From NCBI RefSeq assembly GCF_028656935.1, contig NZ_JAMDGZ010000080.1:1-49574 (forward strand): a stretch of 49,574 bases of DNA, written 5' to 3'. Source of the DNA: Pseudomonas rubra. Lineage in GTDB: Bacteria > Pseudomonadota > Gammaproteobacteria > Pseudomonadales > Pseudomonadaceae. Position numbers and translations under genes: made by a program. How positions within the stretch are numbered: position 1 is the stretch's first letter; each line of letters starts with the position of its first letter. The notes under the pieces are model-generated. The model saw only the letters and a list, made by a program, of their open reading frames with translations, searched no databases and had not been told where the DNA came from. Below, piece after piece: positions 33,991-42,604 of the stretch.

Positions 33991-35979
33991 GTGCCCATCA
34001 CGTTGCAGGCCCTGCTGGCGCCGAACAAACTCGCTGTGCAGTTTGCCCTCAAGACCCTTTTCGGTGGTGGCCTGGCCCTTTGGCTGGCGCTGCGCTGGGG
34101 GTTGGAACAACCGGCCTGGGCGCTGATGACGGCGTTCATCGTCGCCCAGCCATTGTCGGGGATGGTGGTGCAGAAGGGCCTGGCGCGCTTGCTGGGGACC
34201 TTGGTCGGCACTGTCATGTCGGTGCTGTTTATCGGCGCCTTCGCCCAGACGCCCTGGCTGTTTTTACTGGCGCTAGCCTTGTGGCTGGCGCTGTGTACTG
34301 CCTGTTCCACGTTGCTGCGCAGCGCCTGGGCCTACGCGTTCGTGCTGGCGGGTTACACGGTGGCAATTATCGCATTGCCAGCGGTCAATCATCCGCTGTT
34401 GGTGTTCGACCAAGCGGTCGCCCGTTGTACCGAGATCTGCCTGGGGATTGTCTGTGCCACTGTCACCAGCGCCTTGCTCTGGCCCATGCGTGTTGAGCAA
34501 CAACTGAGCGGGCAGGCGCGCCAGGCCTGGCAAAGTGGCTTGCAGGCCGCCAGTGCAGCGTTGCTCGGTGAAGAGCAGGGGCGCAAGGGTTTGCTGGAAA
34601 TCCTCGGGCGCATCGTTGCTGTTGACGCTCAACGTGAGCACGCCTGGTTCGAAGGCCGGCTGGGCCGCCAGCGGGCGCGGGCGATTCGCGGATTGAGCCA
34701 GAAGTTGCTGGTGCTGTTGCGTATTTCCCGCTCGGTACGCCGGCAGTGGCGTCAGTTGGACGAACAGCAGGCCCAACTCATGGCGCCATGGTTCGAAGAG
34801 GTCCAGGGGCTGCTGGCCCAACCCGACCAGGCTAACCTACTGTTATTACGCCAGCGGGTCTGGGATTCGGCCCATGACCAGAACATCAGTTCTGCCGAGC
34901 ACTACTGCCTGGCGCGCCTGACCCTGCTGCTCGACAACGCCATGGCGGCAACCCTGGCCCTGCGTGCGGTGGAGGAGGGCAGCGCGACAGACGATGTGGC
35001 CGACAGCCTGGCGGTTCATCGTGACCTGTCGCTGGCCTTGCTGTTCGGTTCACGCAGCGCCCTGGCGTTTCTGGCGATGGCCAGTTTCTGGCTGGCCACC
35101 GCCTGGCAGGCGGCTCCCGGAGGGTTGGTACTGACCTGTGTGGTCTGCAGCTTGTTTGCCAGCCGCGAGAATGGCGCACAGATCGGCATGAGCTTTCTGC
35201 GCGGGATCCTTCTGGCCATACCGGTGGCATTTGTGGTCGGGCAGATCCTTCTGCCGGAGCTCAGCAGCTTTGCCATGCTCTGCCTGGCCATGGGCGTGCC
35301 GCTGTTCTTTGGCGCCCTGGGCATGGCCAATCCGAAGATCGGCGCCACGGCGACCTCCTACTGCCTGCACTTCATTGTGCTGGTGGCGCCGCTGAATATC
35401 ATGAATTTCGATGTGGCCCTCTTTTTCAACAGTGCCCAGGCCATGTTGATGGGCGTGGGGGCAGCGGTGCTGGCGTTCAAACTGCTGGTGCTGCGCAACC
35501 CGGCCTGGCATGGCAAGCGCTTGCGCGCTGCCACCCAGAGCGACCTGGTGCGCCTGACCCGGCGTGACCTGCGCAGCGCCGACAGCTGGTTTGGCGGGCG
35601 CATGGCCGATCGCTTGCTGCAACTGGCCCGGCATTACGCAGCCTTGCCCGAGCACGAGCGCGAGCGTTGGGACGATGGTTTGCACGGCCTGGACATGGGC
35701 GATGAGCTGCTGCACTTGCGCCTGTGCCTGGCGGTTGCCGGGGCTCCGCTGGCGGCTGCCGAGCGTGAGTATCTGCACCAGCTTGAGTCAGTCCTGGCCA
35801 GCGGCCCGGCTCCAGGTCGAGGCGAACGCCTGGATGCTGCCAGTGAGCAGTTCATCGAGGCCTTGCAAGCTGTTCCGAGCAGTGACCCGTTGCGCCTGGC
35901 CGTCGGTGCGGTCCTGCAATTGCAAAAGAGCTGGGGCAAGTGGTGCCGTCGACAGGAGGAAATCCATGGGCTTGCGTGA
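33991..35979 (+). CDS. FUSC-family efflux protein (AaeB/YdhK-like)
   Basis: A 662-residue inner-membrane protein of the FUSC family, which exports aromatic acids and related compounds. It has two sets of helices (residues of about 10-150 and 345-490) separated by a cytoplasmic domain, and a cytoplasmic C-terminal domain, as in E. coli AaeB and YdhK. Signature stretches are NKLAVQFALKTLFGGGLALWLAL and PAWALMTAFIVAQPLSG. I prefer the GTG at 33991 because AAGG lies eight bases upstream; a GTG at 33982 would add three residues. It is the first of three efflux genes: its stop overlaps the DUF1656 start by 14 bases and HlyD follows. Confidence 0.9.
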   Translation: MPITLQALLAPNKLAVQFALKTLFGGGLALWLALRWGLEQPAWALMTAFIVAQPLSGMVVQKGLARLLGTLVGTVMSVLFIGAFAQTPWLFLLALALWLALCTACSTLLRSAWAYAFVLAGYTVAIIALPAVNHPLLVFDQAVARCTEICLGIVCATVTSALLWPMRVEQQLSGQARQAWQSGLQAASAALLGEEQGRKGLLEILGRIVAVDAQREHAWFEGRLGRQRARAIRGLSQKLLVLLRISRSVRRQWRQLDEQQAQLMAPWFEEVQGLLAQPDQANLLLLRQRVWDSAHDQNISSAEHYCLARLTLLLDNAMAATLALRAVEEGSATDDVADSLAVHRDLSLALLFGSRSALAFLAMASFWLATAWQAAPGGLVLTCVVCSLFASRENGAQIGMSFLRGILLAIPVAFVVGQILLPELSSFAMLCLAMGVPLFFGALGMANPKIGATATSYCLHFIVLVAPLNIMNFDVALFFNSAQAMLMGVGAAVLAFKLLVLRNPAWHGKRLRAATQSDLVRLTRRDLRSADSWFGGRMADRLLQLARHYAALPEHERERWDDGLHGLDMGDELLHLRLCLAVAGAPLAAAEREYLHQLESVLASGPAPGRGERLDAASEQFIEALQAVPSSDPLRLAVGAVLQLQKSWGKWCRRQEEIHGLA

Positions 35980-36180
35980 GTGGGCGCTGGGCGGCGTATT
36001 GCTCAGCCCGTTTCTGATTTATGTGCTGTTGGCCCTGTTGCTGACTGGCGTGGTGCGCTTGTTGTTGCGCTACACCCCGCTGGGCCGCTGGGCCGCTGGG
36101 TCTGGCATGAGGCATTGTTCGACTGCGCGCTGTTCGTATGTATTTTGACCCTGGTGACCCACGTGCTGGGGCCGTTATAA
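35966..36180 (+). pseudogene. DUF1656 inner-membrane protein, frameshifted by an 8-bp duplication
   Basis: The reading frame from the ATG at 35966 (after AGGAGGA) encodes MGLREWALGGVLLSPFLIY and a first helix typical of DUF1656 (AaeX/YdhI-like) proteins. It then passes PLGRWAAG and ends early at 36148. The second half of the family, LGRWVWHEALFDCALFVCILTLVTHVLGPL, is present in another frame and ends at 36180. Removing one copy of the tandem GGGCCGCT (36081-36096) restores a single 68-residue frame, the expected length. So the gene is broken by a slippage duplication, or the assembly carries an error there. The truncated 60-residue form lacks the second helix. HlyD's ribosome binding site overlaps the 36180 stop. 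Confidence 0.85.
36081..36096 (+). repeat. 8-bp tandem duplication GGGCCGCT x2
   Basis: Two exact head-to-tail copies of GGGCCGCT lie inside the DUF1656 frame, preceded by a partial CCGCT and followed by the related GGGTCTGG. The duplication shifts the frame by 8 bases. Confidence 0.9.
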
Positions 36181-36191
36181 GGAGTGTGTCC

Positions 36192-37061
36192 ATGCGTGCT
36201 GCCGTACGTATCGCAGTAACCCTGTGCCTGGTGGCGGTGGCCATCTTTGCTGGCTGGAAGCTCTGGCAGTATTACATGCTCACGCCCTGGACCCGAGATG
36301 CGAAGATTCGCGCTGACGTGGTGATCATCGCCCCGGATGTGTCCGGCTGGGTGCGAGAGCTGAAGGTGTATGACAACCAGCAGGTCAAGGCTGGCGAGCT
36401 GCTCATGTCGATCGACCGCGACCGCTTCGAGGCTGCCCTGGACAAGGCCAACGCCGTGGCCGAAACCCGTCAGCAACAACTGCGCCTGCGCGAGCACGAA
36501 GCCTCGCGGCGTGCGGCGTTGGGGCCACAGGCAATCAGCGCCGAATTGCGTGAGAATGCCCAGATCAACGCCGCCGTCGCCCGTGGCCAGCTTCGCGAGG
36601 CCCAGGCCGAGGTCAAGGTGGCAGCCATCAACCTGGCCCGCAGCCAGGTCAAGGCGCCGCGCAGCGGGCACATCACCAACCTGCGCCTGGCCGAAGGCAA
36701 CTACGTCAATGCCGGGCAGCCGGTGATGGCACTGGTGGATGACTCGACCTTCTATGTGCAGGCCTATTTCGAAGAAACCAAGTTGCCGCGCATCCGCGTT
36801 GGCGACCCGGTCAAGGTCTGGCTGATGAGCGCCGGCGAACCGATGCAGGGCCAGGTTGAAAGCATCAGCCGCGGCATCACCGACCGCAATGCCAACCCCG
36901 ACAGCCAGTTGCTCGCCGAAGTCGAGCCGACCTTCAACTGGGTACGCCTGGCCCAGCGCATTCCGGTGAGGATCAAGCTCGACCAGATACCCGAAGGGCT
37001 CACGCTCAGCGCAGGCATGACCGCCAGTGTGCAGGTGCGCGAGGATCAGTTGCCGCGCTGA
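36192..37061 (+). CDS. HlyD-family periplasmic adaptor of an efflux pump (AaeA/YdhJ-like)
   Basis: A 289-residue membrane fusion protein. It has one N-terminal membrane anchor (AVRIAVTLCLVAVAIFAGWKLWQYY), then the biotinyl-lipoyl-like half motif (DVVIIAPDVSGWVRELKVYDNQQVKAGELLMSID), a coiled-coil hairpin of about 75 residues rich in Ala, Arg, Glu and Gln, the second lipoyl half (VKAPRSGHITNLRLAEGNYV) and a beta-barrel domain. It should link the FUSC protein to an outer-membrane channel elsewhere. The start has AAGGAG overlapping the previous stop, so the three genes form one operon. Its stop abuts that of the convergent SDR gene. Confidence 0.93.
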   Translation: MRAAVRIAVTLCLVAVAIFAGWKLWQYYMLTPWTRDAKIRADVVIIAPDVSGWVRELKVYDNQQVKAGELLMSIDRDRFEAALDKANAVAETRQQQLRLREHEASRRAALGPQAISAELRENAQINAAVARGQLREAQAEVKVAAINLARSQVKAPRSGHITNLRLAEGNYVNAGQPVMALVDDSTFYVQAYFEETKLPRIRVGDPVKVWLMSAGEPMQGQVESISRGITDRNANPDSQLLAEVEPTFNWVRLAQRIPVRIKLDQIPEGLTLSAGMTASVQVREDQLPR

Positions 37062-37787
37062 TCAAGGTTGCTGGCGAGTCGCGGCCAGGACGATTTCGCG
37101 AATGCACACGTGTTGCGGTTGCCCGTAGGCATAGGCAATCGCCTGGGCAACATCCTCGGCGCTGAGCACCTGGCCGCCCATCTCGGTTTTCCAGGCCTGG
37201 TAACCTTGCTTGATCGCTTCATCGGTGGTGTGGCCGAGCAGCTCGGTCTCCACCGCGCCAGGGGCGATGGTTACCACGCGCACGTTATGGGCAGCGACTT
37301 CCTCACGCAGGTTTTCCGAAATGCCATGCACGGCAAATTTGGTGCCGACGTAGGCCACGTGGTTGGGGAAGGTCTTGCGCCCGGCCACGGAACTGACGTT
37401 GATGATCGTGCCATGGCGGCGCTCGATCATCCCGCCCACCAGCGCATGAATGCCATTGAGCAGCCCTTTTACGTTGACTTCGAGCATCTGCTCCCACTGG
37501 GCCGGATCCTGCTCGTGCATCTGCCCCAGCAGCATCACCCCAGCATTGTTGACCAGGGCATCGGCCGGGCCATACAGCGCCTGGGCGTCGTTCACGGCGC
37601 TGACGAAAGCCTGACGGTCGCTGACATCCACGGCGCGGCACAGGCAATTGGGCAGTTCCAGTGCCTGCAGGCGGTCCAGGCGGCGCGCCAGCAACAGCAA
37701 CGGGTGACCGGCGCCGGACAGCAAGCGTGCGATGGCTTCGCCGATACCGGAGCTGGCGCCGGTGATGATGATCAGGGGTTTGTGCAT
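37062..37787 (-). CDS. short-chain dehydrogenase/reductase
   Basis: A 241-residue classical SDR. The cofactor motif TGASSGIG is at the start, NNAGVMLLG follows near residue 85, the catalytic serine is in INVSSVAG, and the YxxxK pair is YVGTK; all are present. The sequence GAVETELLGHTTDEAIKQGYQ is like NADP-dependent oxidoreductases of unknown substrate. I chose the ATG at 37787 because TTGGAGG precedes it. It is divergent from a LysR regulator across 100 bases, which likely controls it, and converges on hlyD with the stop codons adjoining in TGATCA. Confidence 0.92.
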   Translation of the reverse strand: MHKPLIIITGASSGIGEAIARLLSGAGHPLLLLARRLDRLQALELPNCLCRAVDVSDRQAFVSAVNDAQALYGPADALVNNAGVMLLGQMHEQDPAQWEQMLEVNVKGLLNGIHALVGGMIERRHGTIINVSSVAGRKTFPNHVAYVGTKFAVHGISENLREEVAAHNVRVVTIAPGAVETELLGHTTDEAIKQGYQAWKTEMGGQVLSAEDVAQAIAYAYGQPQHVCIREIVLAATRQQP

Positions 37788-37887
37788 GGTTGCCTCCAAG
37801 GCATAATCGTTTTCAATGTCTGCAGTGTATTAATGTAGATATTTTTTGAAAAACGGCTTTTTTCTAGGGTTGGCATCGGAAATAGCT

Positions 37888-38664
37888 ATGGATATTCGTC
37901 ACCTCAAGGCGTTTCTCGCGGTGTTCGAGGAGCGCAACATCACCCTGGCTGCCCAGCGCCTGTGTGTTGCCCAGCCGACCTTGTCGGTAACCATCCGCCA
38001 GCTTGAAGACGAGTTGGGCGTGGCTTTGTTCTTGCGCCAGGCTCGTGGCGTCGAGGTCAGTGAGCACGCCCGGCAGTTGTATCCGCAGGCCCGGCGCATG
38101 GTTGCCGAAGCCCAGGCCTTGAGCCGGCGCTTTCGCCAGGAAGAGCAGCGTCAGCCCTTGCAACTGGGCGTAGAGGCGGACATCGCCAGCAGCCAGGTTG
38201 AAGCCTTCGTTCGCCTGGCCACGCAGAGCGTTCCAGGTTTGCGCTTGACCCTGCTCGATGGCTGCGTAGGTGATGCGCGGCTCGGGGTTGAGGCTTTGTG
38301 CTGTGAAGATGAGCTGTTTTTGCCATTGTGGGAAGAACCCTTTGTGCTGGCCATGGCTAACGGAAGCAGCCAGCCCGAGCGCTGGATCAGTTGCCCGCAG
38401 CATTACGCTCATCAGCGTCTGCTCGGTTTCTATGCCGGGGCAGAGCAGGCCGGGCATGCCGGCTCGTTACAGCAGGCACTGCCGATGGTCGCGGCAGGGC
38501 TGGGCGCGGCGTTGCTGCCGCAATCGCTGGTCGAGCGCCACCCAGGGCTGCACTGGCGCCCCTGCCCGGGCTCGGCGCTGACCCGGCGGGTTGGCCTGTG
38601 CTTTGCGGCCCAGGCCCTGCAACTGCCGGTACTGGCGCAGTTGCATCAGGCGTTGAGCGCTTAA
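37888..38664 (+). CDS. LysR-family transcriptional regulator (short)
   Basis: A 258-residue LysR regulator. The winged helix-turn-helix (MDIRHLKAFLAVFEERNITLAAQRLCVAQPTLSVTIRQLEDELGV is longer than usual to quote in full, its recognition helix being QPTLSVTIRQLE) is clear, but the effector domain is about 40 residues shorter than the usual 290-310. The ATG at 37888 gives the standard start. It is divergent from the SDR gene. The lacking region seems to be in the ligand domain rather than at the ends, because the C terminus still has the AGLGAALLP segment of the family. Confidence 0.87.
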   Translation: MDIRHLKAFLAVFEERNITLAAQRLCVAQPTLSVTIRQLEDELGVALFLRQARGVEVSEHARQLYPQARRMVAEAQALSRRFRQEEQRQPLQLGVEADIASSQVEAFVRLATQSVPGLRLTLLDGCVGDARLGVEALCCEDELFLPLWEEPFVLAMANGSSQPERWISCPQHYAHQRLLGFYAGAEQAGHAGSLQQALPMVAAGLGAALLPQSLVERHPGLHWRPCPGSALTRRVGLCFAAQALQLPVLAQLHQALSA

Positions 38665-38686
38665 CCAGAGTGATGTGTACGGATGT

Positions 38687-39901
38687 TCATGGACTGGCTG
38701 GCTGAGCTGTTGCAGGTACAACTCGATCCAGTGGCAGGCGGAAGGTGAACAGCGTTCCGGCTTCGACGCTCGATACCACCTCCATGCGTCCGCCATGCGC
38801 CAGGGCAATCTGGTTGGCAATGTACAGGCCCAGGCCCAGGCCGGGCTGTGGAGCATCGTCGCGGGGCCGCGTAAAAGGCTGAAACAGCTGTGCCATGACT
38901 TGCGGGGCAATGGGTGTGCCGAGGTTGTGCACGCCAAGGACGAACACCTGGTCGCGGATGTCGGCCGTGACCTCCACCGGTCTATCGGCCGCGCCATGGA
39001 CCAGGGCGTTGGCGATCAGGTTGGACAGCAACTGGGTGACCCGCTCACGGTCGCAGTGCATGCCGCCCAGGTCGCCGATATTCAGGCGGATCAAGCGTTC
39101 CGGATGTATTCGTTGCAGCTCCGAGGCCACGTGTGTGAGGGCTTGAGCCAGGTCCGGGCAAGGCTGGACGTTGATCATGATGCCGTTGCCCAGGCGGCCT
39201 CGGGCAAAATCCAGGACATCGCGCACCAACTGGTTGGCACGCCGGCCGCAGGTCAGGATGTGCTGGGCAATGACACGGCTCTTTTCATCTTGCAGGCGTT
39301 GGCTCAGCAGCTCCGCGCCAGCGGTGATGGCAAACAGCGGGTTACGCAGGTCGTGACCGAGAACGGCAATGAACTGCTCGCGCAGCTCGGCGATGGCACG
39401 TTCTTCTATCAGTGCCTGTTCGGTTTGCTGGGCGTTCTCTTCGCTTTCCATCTGGATCGACAGCAGGCGAGCGAAGGATTCCATCATCGGCTGGATTGCA
39501 CAGCCCTTGAGGTCGGCGGGCAGGGGGTCAAGGGCGCAAATGGTGCCAAAGAAACTGCCGTCGGTGCGAAACACCGGCACCGAGATGTAACTTTCGAATT
39601 TGTACAGGCGTGGCGTGGGGTGGTTGCAGTACAGCTCGTCTGTACTGGCCTTGTCGATCACGATGGTCTGGTGGCTGGCGCGGATCTCGTGGCACAGGGT
39701 AGTGATCAGGTCCAGTTCGCCACCGACCTTCAAGCCAAAGCCCAGTGAGTCGAGCACGGCGCAGGCGGTCCAGTTGCTGTCGGTGACCCGGGCAACCGCA
39801 GCAAAGCGCATGCCGGTGGTCTCGCAAATGACTTGCAAGATGGCAGGTACTGCGTTGATACGGCTGATCGTGGCGATATCGCAAGCAACAGGGGTGTTCA
39901 T
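38687..39901 (-). CDS. GAF-domain sensor histidine kinase
   Basis: A 404-residue soluble histidine kinase. A GAF domain occupies about residues 1-160 (FAAVARVTDSNWTACAVLDSLGFGL...YISVPVFRTDGSFFGTICALDP). The phospho-acceptor box is AVLGHDLRNPLFAI, and the ATPase domain shows LLSNLIANALVHG (N box) and GLGLGLYIANQIALAHGG (G box). No membrane segment and no receiver domain are present, and no response regulator lies nearby, so it is an orphan that may phosphorylate a distant partner. The GAF domain could bind a small ligand or respond to light or redox; none is indicated by the sequence. Confidence 0.92.
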   Translation of the reverse strand: MNTPVACDIATISRINAVPAILQVICETTGMRFAAVARVTDSNWTACAVLDSLGFGLKVGGELDLITTLCHEIRASHQTIVIDKASTDELYCNHPTPRLYKFESYISVPVFRTDGSFFGTICALDPLPADLKGCAIQPMMESFARLLSIQMESEENAQQTEQALIEERAIAELREQFIAVLGHDLRNPLFAITAGAELLSQRLQDEKSRVIAQHILTCGRRANQLVRDVLDFARGRLGNGIMINVQPCPDLAQALTHVASELQRIHPERLIRLNIGDLGGMHCDRERVTQLLSNLIANALVHGAADRPVEVTADIRDQVFVLGVHNLGTPIAPQVMAQLFQPFTRPRDDAPQPGLGLGLYIANQIALAHGGRMEVVSSVEAGTLFTFRLPLDRVVPATAQPASP

Positions 39902-40088
39902 GAATCATCCACGTTCGCTGACTGCAGGAAGACGTTGAGAAGGGTAAGTCTAGCGAGCAACGGCTGCTGCGGCGAAAAATCCTTTACCGAATGCGATGAA
40001 TTTACATTAACCTTGGCTCCCGAGTTGCCCGGCAGAGTGCAACCACTTGCGCCCAGCGTGCCAATCCCCTTTTCAAGTGAGGTTTGAC

Positions 40089-40412
40089 ATGCACATCACA
40101 TCCCAGGACATCTGCGCCGCTGCAGATCAGCTCAAGGGCTTCGTCGGTTTCCACCGCAAGCTTGGCAAGCACATCGTGCGTTTTAGCGAAGACTCGTTCG
40201 GCATGGACGTGGCGGATGACAACATTGTCCCCAGCAACGAATTCGTCTGGCAGGCCGCTGATGGCGAGGTCATGACCCTGAGCCGGGCGTTGATCGAGAT
40301 CTTGTTGGCGCAGAACGTCGATGAGCGGCTCAATGTTACCGAGCCGCTGCGGGTATACCTGCGTCGCAAGGATTTGCCGGAGATCGCTGCGCAGCGACGG
40401 CTGCGGGCCTGA
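40089..40412 (+). CDS. hypothetical protein, 107 residues
   Basis: The product shows mixed alpha/beta composition (ITSQDICAAADQLKGFVGFHRKLGKHIVRFSED...LSRALIEILLAQNVDERLNVTEPLRVYLRRKDLPEIAAQRRLRA) with no recognised domain, membrane segment or signal. The ATG at 40089 is the natural start, being preceded by AGTGAGG. The stop codon TGA forms the beginning of a REP element. It follows the histidine kinase in the opposite direction; the 187 bases between them should hold both promoters. Confidence 0.6.
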   Translation: MHITSQDICAAADQLKGFVGFHRKLGKHIVRFSEDSFGMDVADDNIVPSNEFVWQAADGEVMTLSRALIEILLAQNVDERLNVTEPLRVYLRRKDLPEIAAQRRLRA

Positions 40413-40450
40413 TCGCGGGGCAAGCCCGTTCCCACTACGGGAGCCGCGAT
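40412..40450. repeat. REP element, short form
   Basis: ATCGCGGGGCAAGCCCGTTCC then a partial arm GGGAGCCGCGAT pair as a REP hairpin between two convergent genes. The right arm is shortened relative to the copies at 11683 and 22011. It overlaps the last base of the upstream gene. Confidence 0.75.
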
Positions 40451-40454
40451 GCTT

Positions 40455-41897
40455 TTAGCTTCGCGCCGCCCAGACCGGTGGGGTCCGTCCGCGCCAGGGC
40501 AACGCCTGCTCCAGTTGCCCGGCCAGGCTCAGCAGCAGGCGCTCACCGGCTGCCCCGGCAGTAAACTGCATGCCAATCGGCAAGCCACTGGCCGCATCCT
40601 GGTACAGCGGCACCGACATCGATGGCGTGCCGCAGATGTTGGCCAGGGCAGTGAAGGGTGAGTGGTCGAACACCCGGTGCATCCAGCCCAGGCCGTCAAG
40701 CTGTTCCTGGCCGGCGTTATAGGCCCCGATCACGGGCGGCAAGGTGCTGAGGGTCGGGCTGAGCAGCAGATCAAAGCGCTGGAAGAACCCGCCCAATCGC
40801 CGACTGACCAGATTGCGCTGGTCCATCGCGGCCAGCAGGTCGGTGGCCGATAGCACCTTGCCATAACGGTGCAGGGCCAGGGTGGCCGGTTCCAGCCAGT
40901 CACCGTTGAGCGGGCGGCCGGTCTCGGTGCTCAGGCCGTCGAGCCAGGCTGCGGTATTGCTGGCCCAGAAACGCGCGTTCATCTCGACGAAAGCCTCCCA
41001 CGACAGGCCGATGTCCAGGTTCACTTGTTCGCAGCGGTGCCCCAGGCTTTCCAGGGTCCGGAGCAACTTCTCAAGTGCCTCGACCATCAGCGGATCGCTG
41101 CGTTGGCCATTGAGCGGGTGCCGCTGTACGGCGATTTTCAAGGCGCCAGGCGCTTGTGCAAGCGCGCTCAGATAACCGCCTTGTGCTGGCGCCGACGGGA
41201 ACGGATCGCCAGCGTGCGCCCCGGCCATGCAGTCGAGCAGCAGGGCGCTGTCGCGCACCGAACGGCTGAGTACACCTTGCACTGCCAGGCCATTCCAGGC
41301 TTCGTCCATGAAGGGCCCCATGGAAATCAGCCCGCGACCGGGCTTGAGCCCGAACAGGCCGCAGGCCGCCGCCGGGACCCGGATCGAACCGCCACCATCG
41401 GTGGCATGGGCAACTGGCACCATGCCGCTGGCGACCGCTGCCGCCGAACCACCACTGGAGCCACCGGCGCTACGGTTCCGATCCCAGGGGTTACGGGTCG
41501 GGCCGCACAAGTGTGATTCGGTGGTAGTGCTGATGGCCAGTTCCGGGATGGTGGTGCGCCCCAGGGTGAGCAACCCGGCCCGGCGAAAACGCTGCATCAG
41601 GAATGAATCGGTAGTGCTGCCAGTACCTTGTGCCAGGCGACTGCCGAACTCATGGGCACGCCCTTGCATGCTGATTGCCAGGTCCTTGATCAGAAACGGC
41701 ACGCCGTACAGGGGGCCTCCTGCCGGGGAGGGCAGAGGTTCATCGTGCCAGTGTTCGGCAAGGGCATTGACCTGTGGCTCCACGCGTGCAATTGCCTGCT
41801 GTGCGGCGGCCTGTACTTGATCGGCACTGACGTGCCCTTGGGCAATCAGTTCGGCCAGGCCGATGGCATCCAATTGCACATAATCACTCACCTTCAT
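40455..41897 (-). CDS. amidase signature enzyme
   Basis: A 480-residue amidase of the Ser-cisSer-Lys class, which hydrolyses C-N bonds of amides. The catalytic lysine is K71 in VPFLIKDLA, the cis-serine lies in the GGSSGGS motif (near 147), and the nucleophile serine is in DGGGSIRVPA (near 171). Substrates of this family range from aryl amides to peptides and cannot be told from the sequence. The ATG at 41897 has GGAG upstream. It is divergent from a TetR regulator; the gap contains a striking array of repeated operator sites, which argues for regulation of this gene by that TetR. Confidence 0.93.
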   Translation of the reverse strand: MKVSDYVQLDAIGLAELIAQGHVSADQVQAAAQQAIARVEPQVNALAEHWHDEPLPSPAGGPLYGVPFLIKDLAISMQGRAHEFGSRLAQGTGSTTDSFLMQRFRRAGLLTLGRTTIPELAISTTTESHLCGPTRNPWDRNRSAGGSSGGSAAAVASGMVPVAHATDGGGSIRVPAAACGLFGLKPGRGLISMGPFMDEAWNGLAVQGVLSRSVRDSALLLDCMAGAHAGDPFPSAPAQGGYLSALAQAPGALKIAVQRHPLNGQRSDPLMVEALEKLLRTLESLGHRCEQVNLDIGLSWEAFVEMNARFWASNTAAWLDGLSTETGRPLNGDWLEPATLALHRYGKVLSATDLLAAMDQRNLVSRRLGGFFQRFDLLLSPTLSTLPPVIGAYNAGQEQLDGLGWMHRVFDHSPFTALANICGTPSMSVPLYQDAASGLPIGMQFTAGAAGERLLLSLAGQLEQALPWRGRTPPVWAARS

Positions 41898-41926
41898 TAC
41901 GCACTCCGGTGTCAATTGACGATAAA

Positions 41927-42000
41927 ATACCGACGGGTATCGAGAGATACTCATTGGTATAGAATGATACTGATTGGTATAGAATGATACTGATTGGTAT
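41927..42000. promoter_or_regulatory. array of four ATAC-N6-GTAT sites at 20-bp spacing
   Basis: ATAC-N6-GTAT occurs at 41927, 41947, 41967 and 41987, exactly 20 bases apart (two helix turns). The two rightmost sites share the spacer TGATTG, the second has TCATTG and the leftmost CGACGG; the linkers AGAATG repeat too. The array lies between the amidase and TetR start codons, so it is the likely operator set of this TetR. Confidence 0.85.
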
Positions 42001-42022
42001 CGTCGTCAACTGGAGTTCACCC

Positions 42023-42604
42023 ATGCGTTCGCAACGAATCGCCCGCTTGCCCCCACGAGAGCGGGTTCTGGATGCCGCTCACGCGCTGTTTTCCAACGAA
42101 GGCATCAGCCGTGTCACGGTCGATGCCATTGCGGCCAAGGCTGAAACCACCAAAATGACCCTGTACCGGCATTTCGAGTCCAAGGAGGTGCTGGTGCTGG
42201 AGTGGCTGCGCCTGTTGATGGCCGAGTACGACGAGCTCTGGGAGCGTCTGGTCGAGCAGTTCAGCGGCCAGCCGGCGCGGCAGATCCTCGGTTTCGCCGA
42301 GTTTCTGGTCCAGGAGCCGGTGCTTTCTTCGCACCGTGGTTGTGCTTACACCAACACTCTGGCAGAGCTGCCGGTGTGTGACAGCCCGGCGCGCGAGCTG
42401 ATCGAGGCGCACAAGCGTCGCCAGGCTGCGCGTCTGGTGCGGTTGTGTGAAGAGGCAGGGTTGGCCGAGCCGCAGTTGGCCGCATTCGAGTTGACGCTGC
42501 TGCTCGAGGGGGTACAGATTGTTGCGCAGAACAAGGGCTTCGACCAGGTCGGCCCGAACCTGCTCAAGCTGGTAAGGGCCCGACTGGATTTGCCTGCGGC
42601 CTAG
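42023..42604 (+). CDS. TetR/AcrR-family transcriptional regulator
   Basis: A 193-residue repressor with a TetR helix-turn-helix near the N terminus (VLDAAHALFSNEGISRVTV...AKAETTKMTLYRHFESKE) and a ligand-binding C-terminal domain. The ATG at 42023 has CTGGAG upstream and gives the usual start; the in-frame ATG at 41984 lies inside the operator array. It is divergent from the amidase and probably represses it and itself through the array. Its stop codon overlaps the stop of the convergent CHASE4 protein by four bases (CTAG). Confidence 0.93.
   Translation: MRSQRIARLPPRERVLDAAHALFSNEGISRVTVDAIAAKAETTKMTLYRHFESKEVLVLEWLRLLMAEYDELWERLVEQFSGQPARQILGFAEFLVQEPVLSSHRGCAYTNTLAELPVCDSPARELIEAHKRRQAARLVRLCEEAGLAEPQLAAFELTLLLEGVQIVAQNKGFDQVGPNLLKLVRARLDLPAA

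Noticed and set aside
41927..42000. CRISPR-like or satellite array
   Set aside because: The repeats are 20 bases long with no distinct spacers and sit in a divergent promoter, which fits operators instead.
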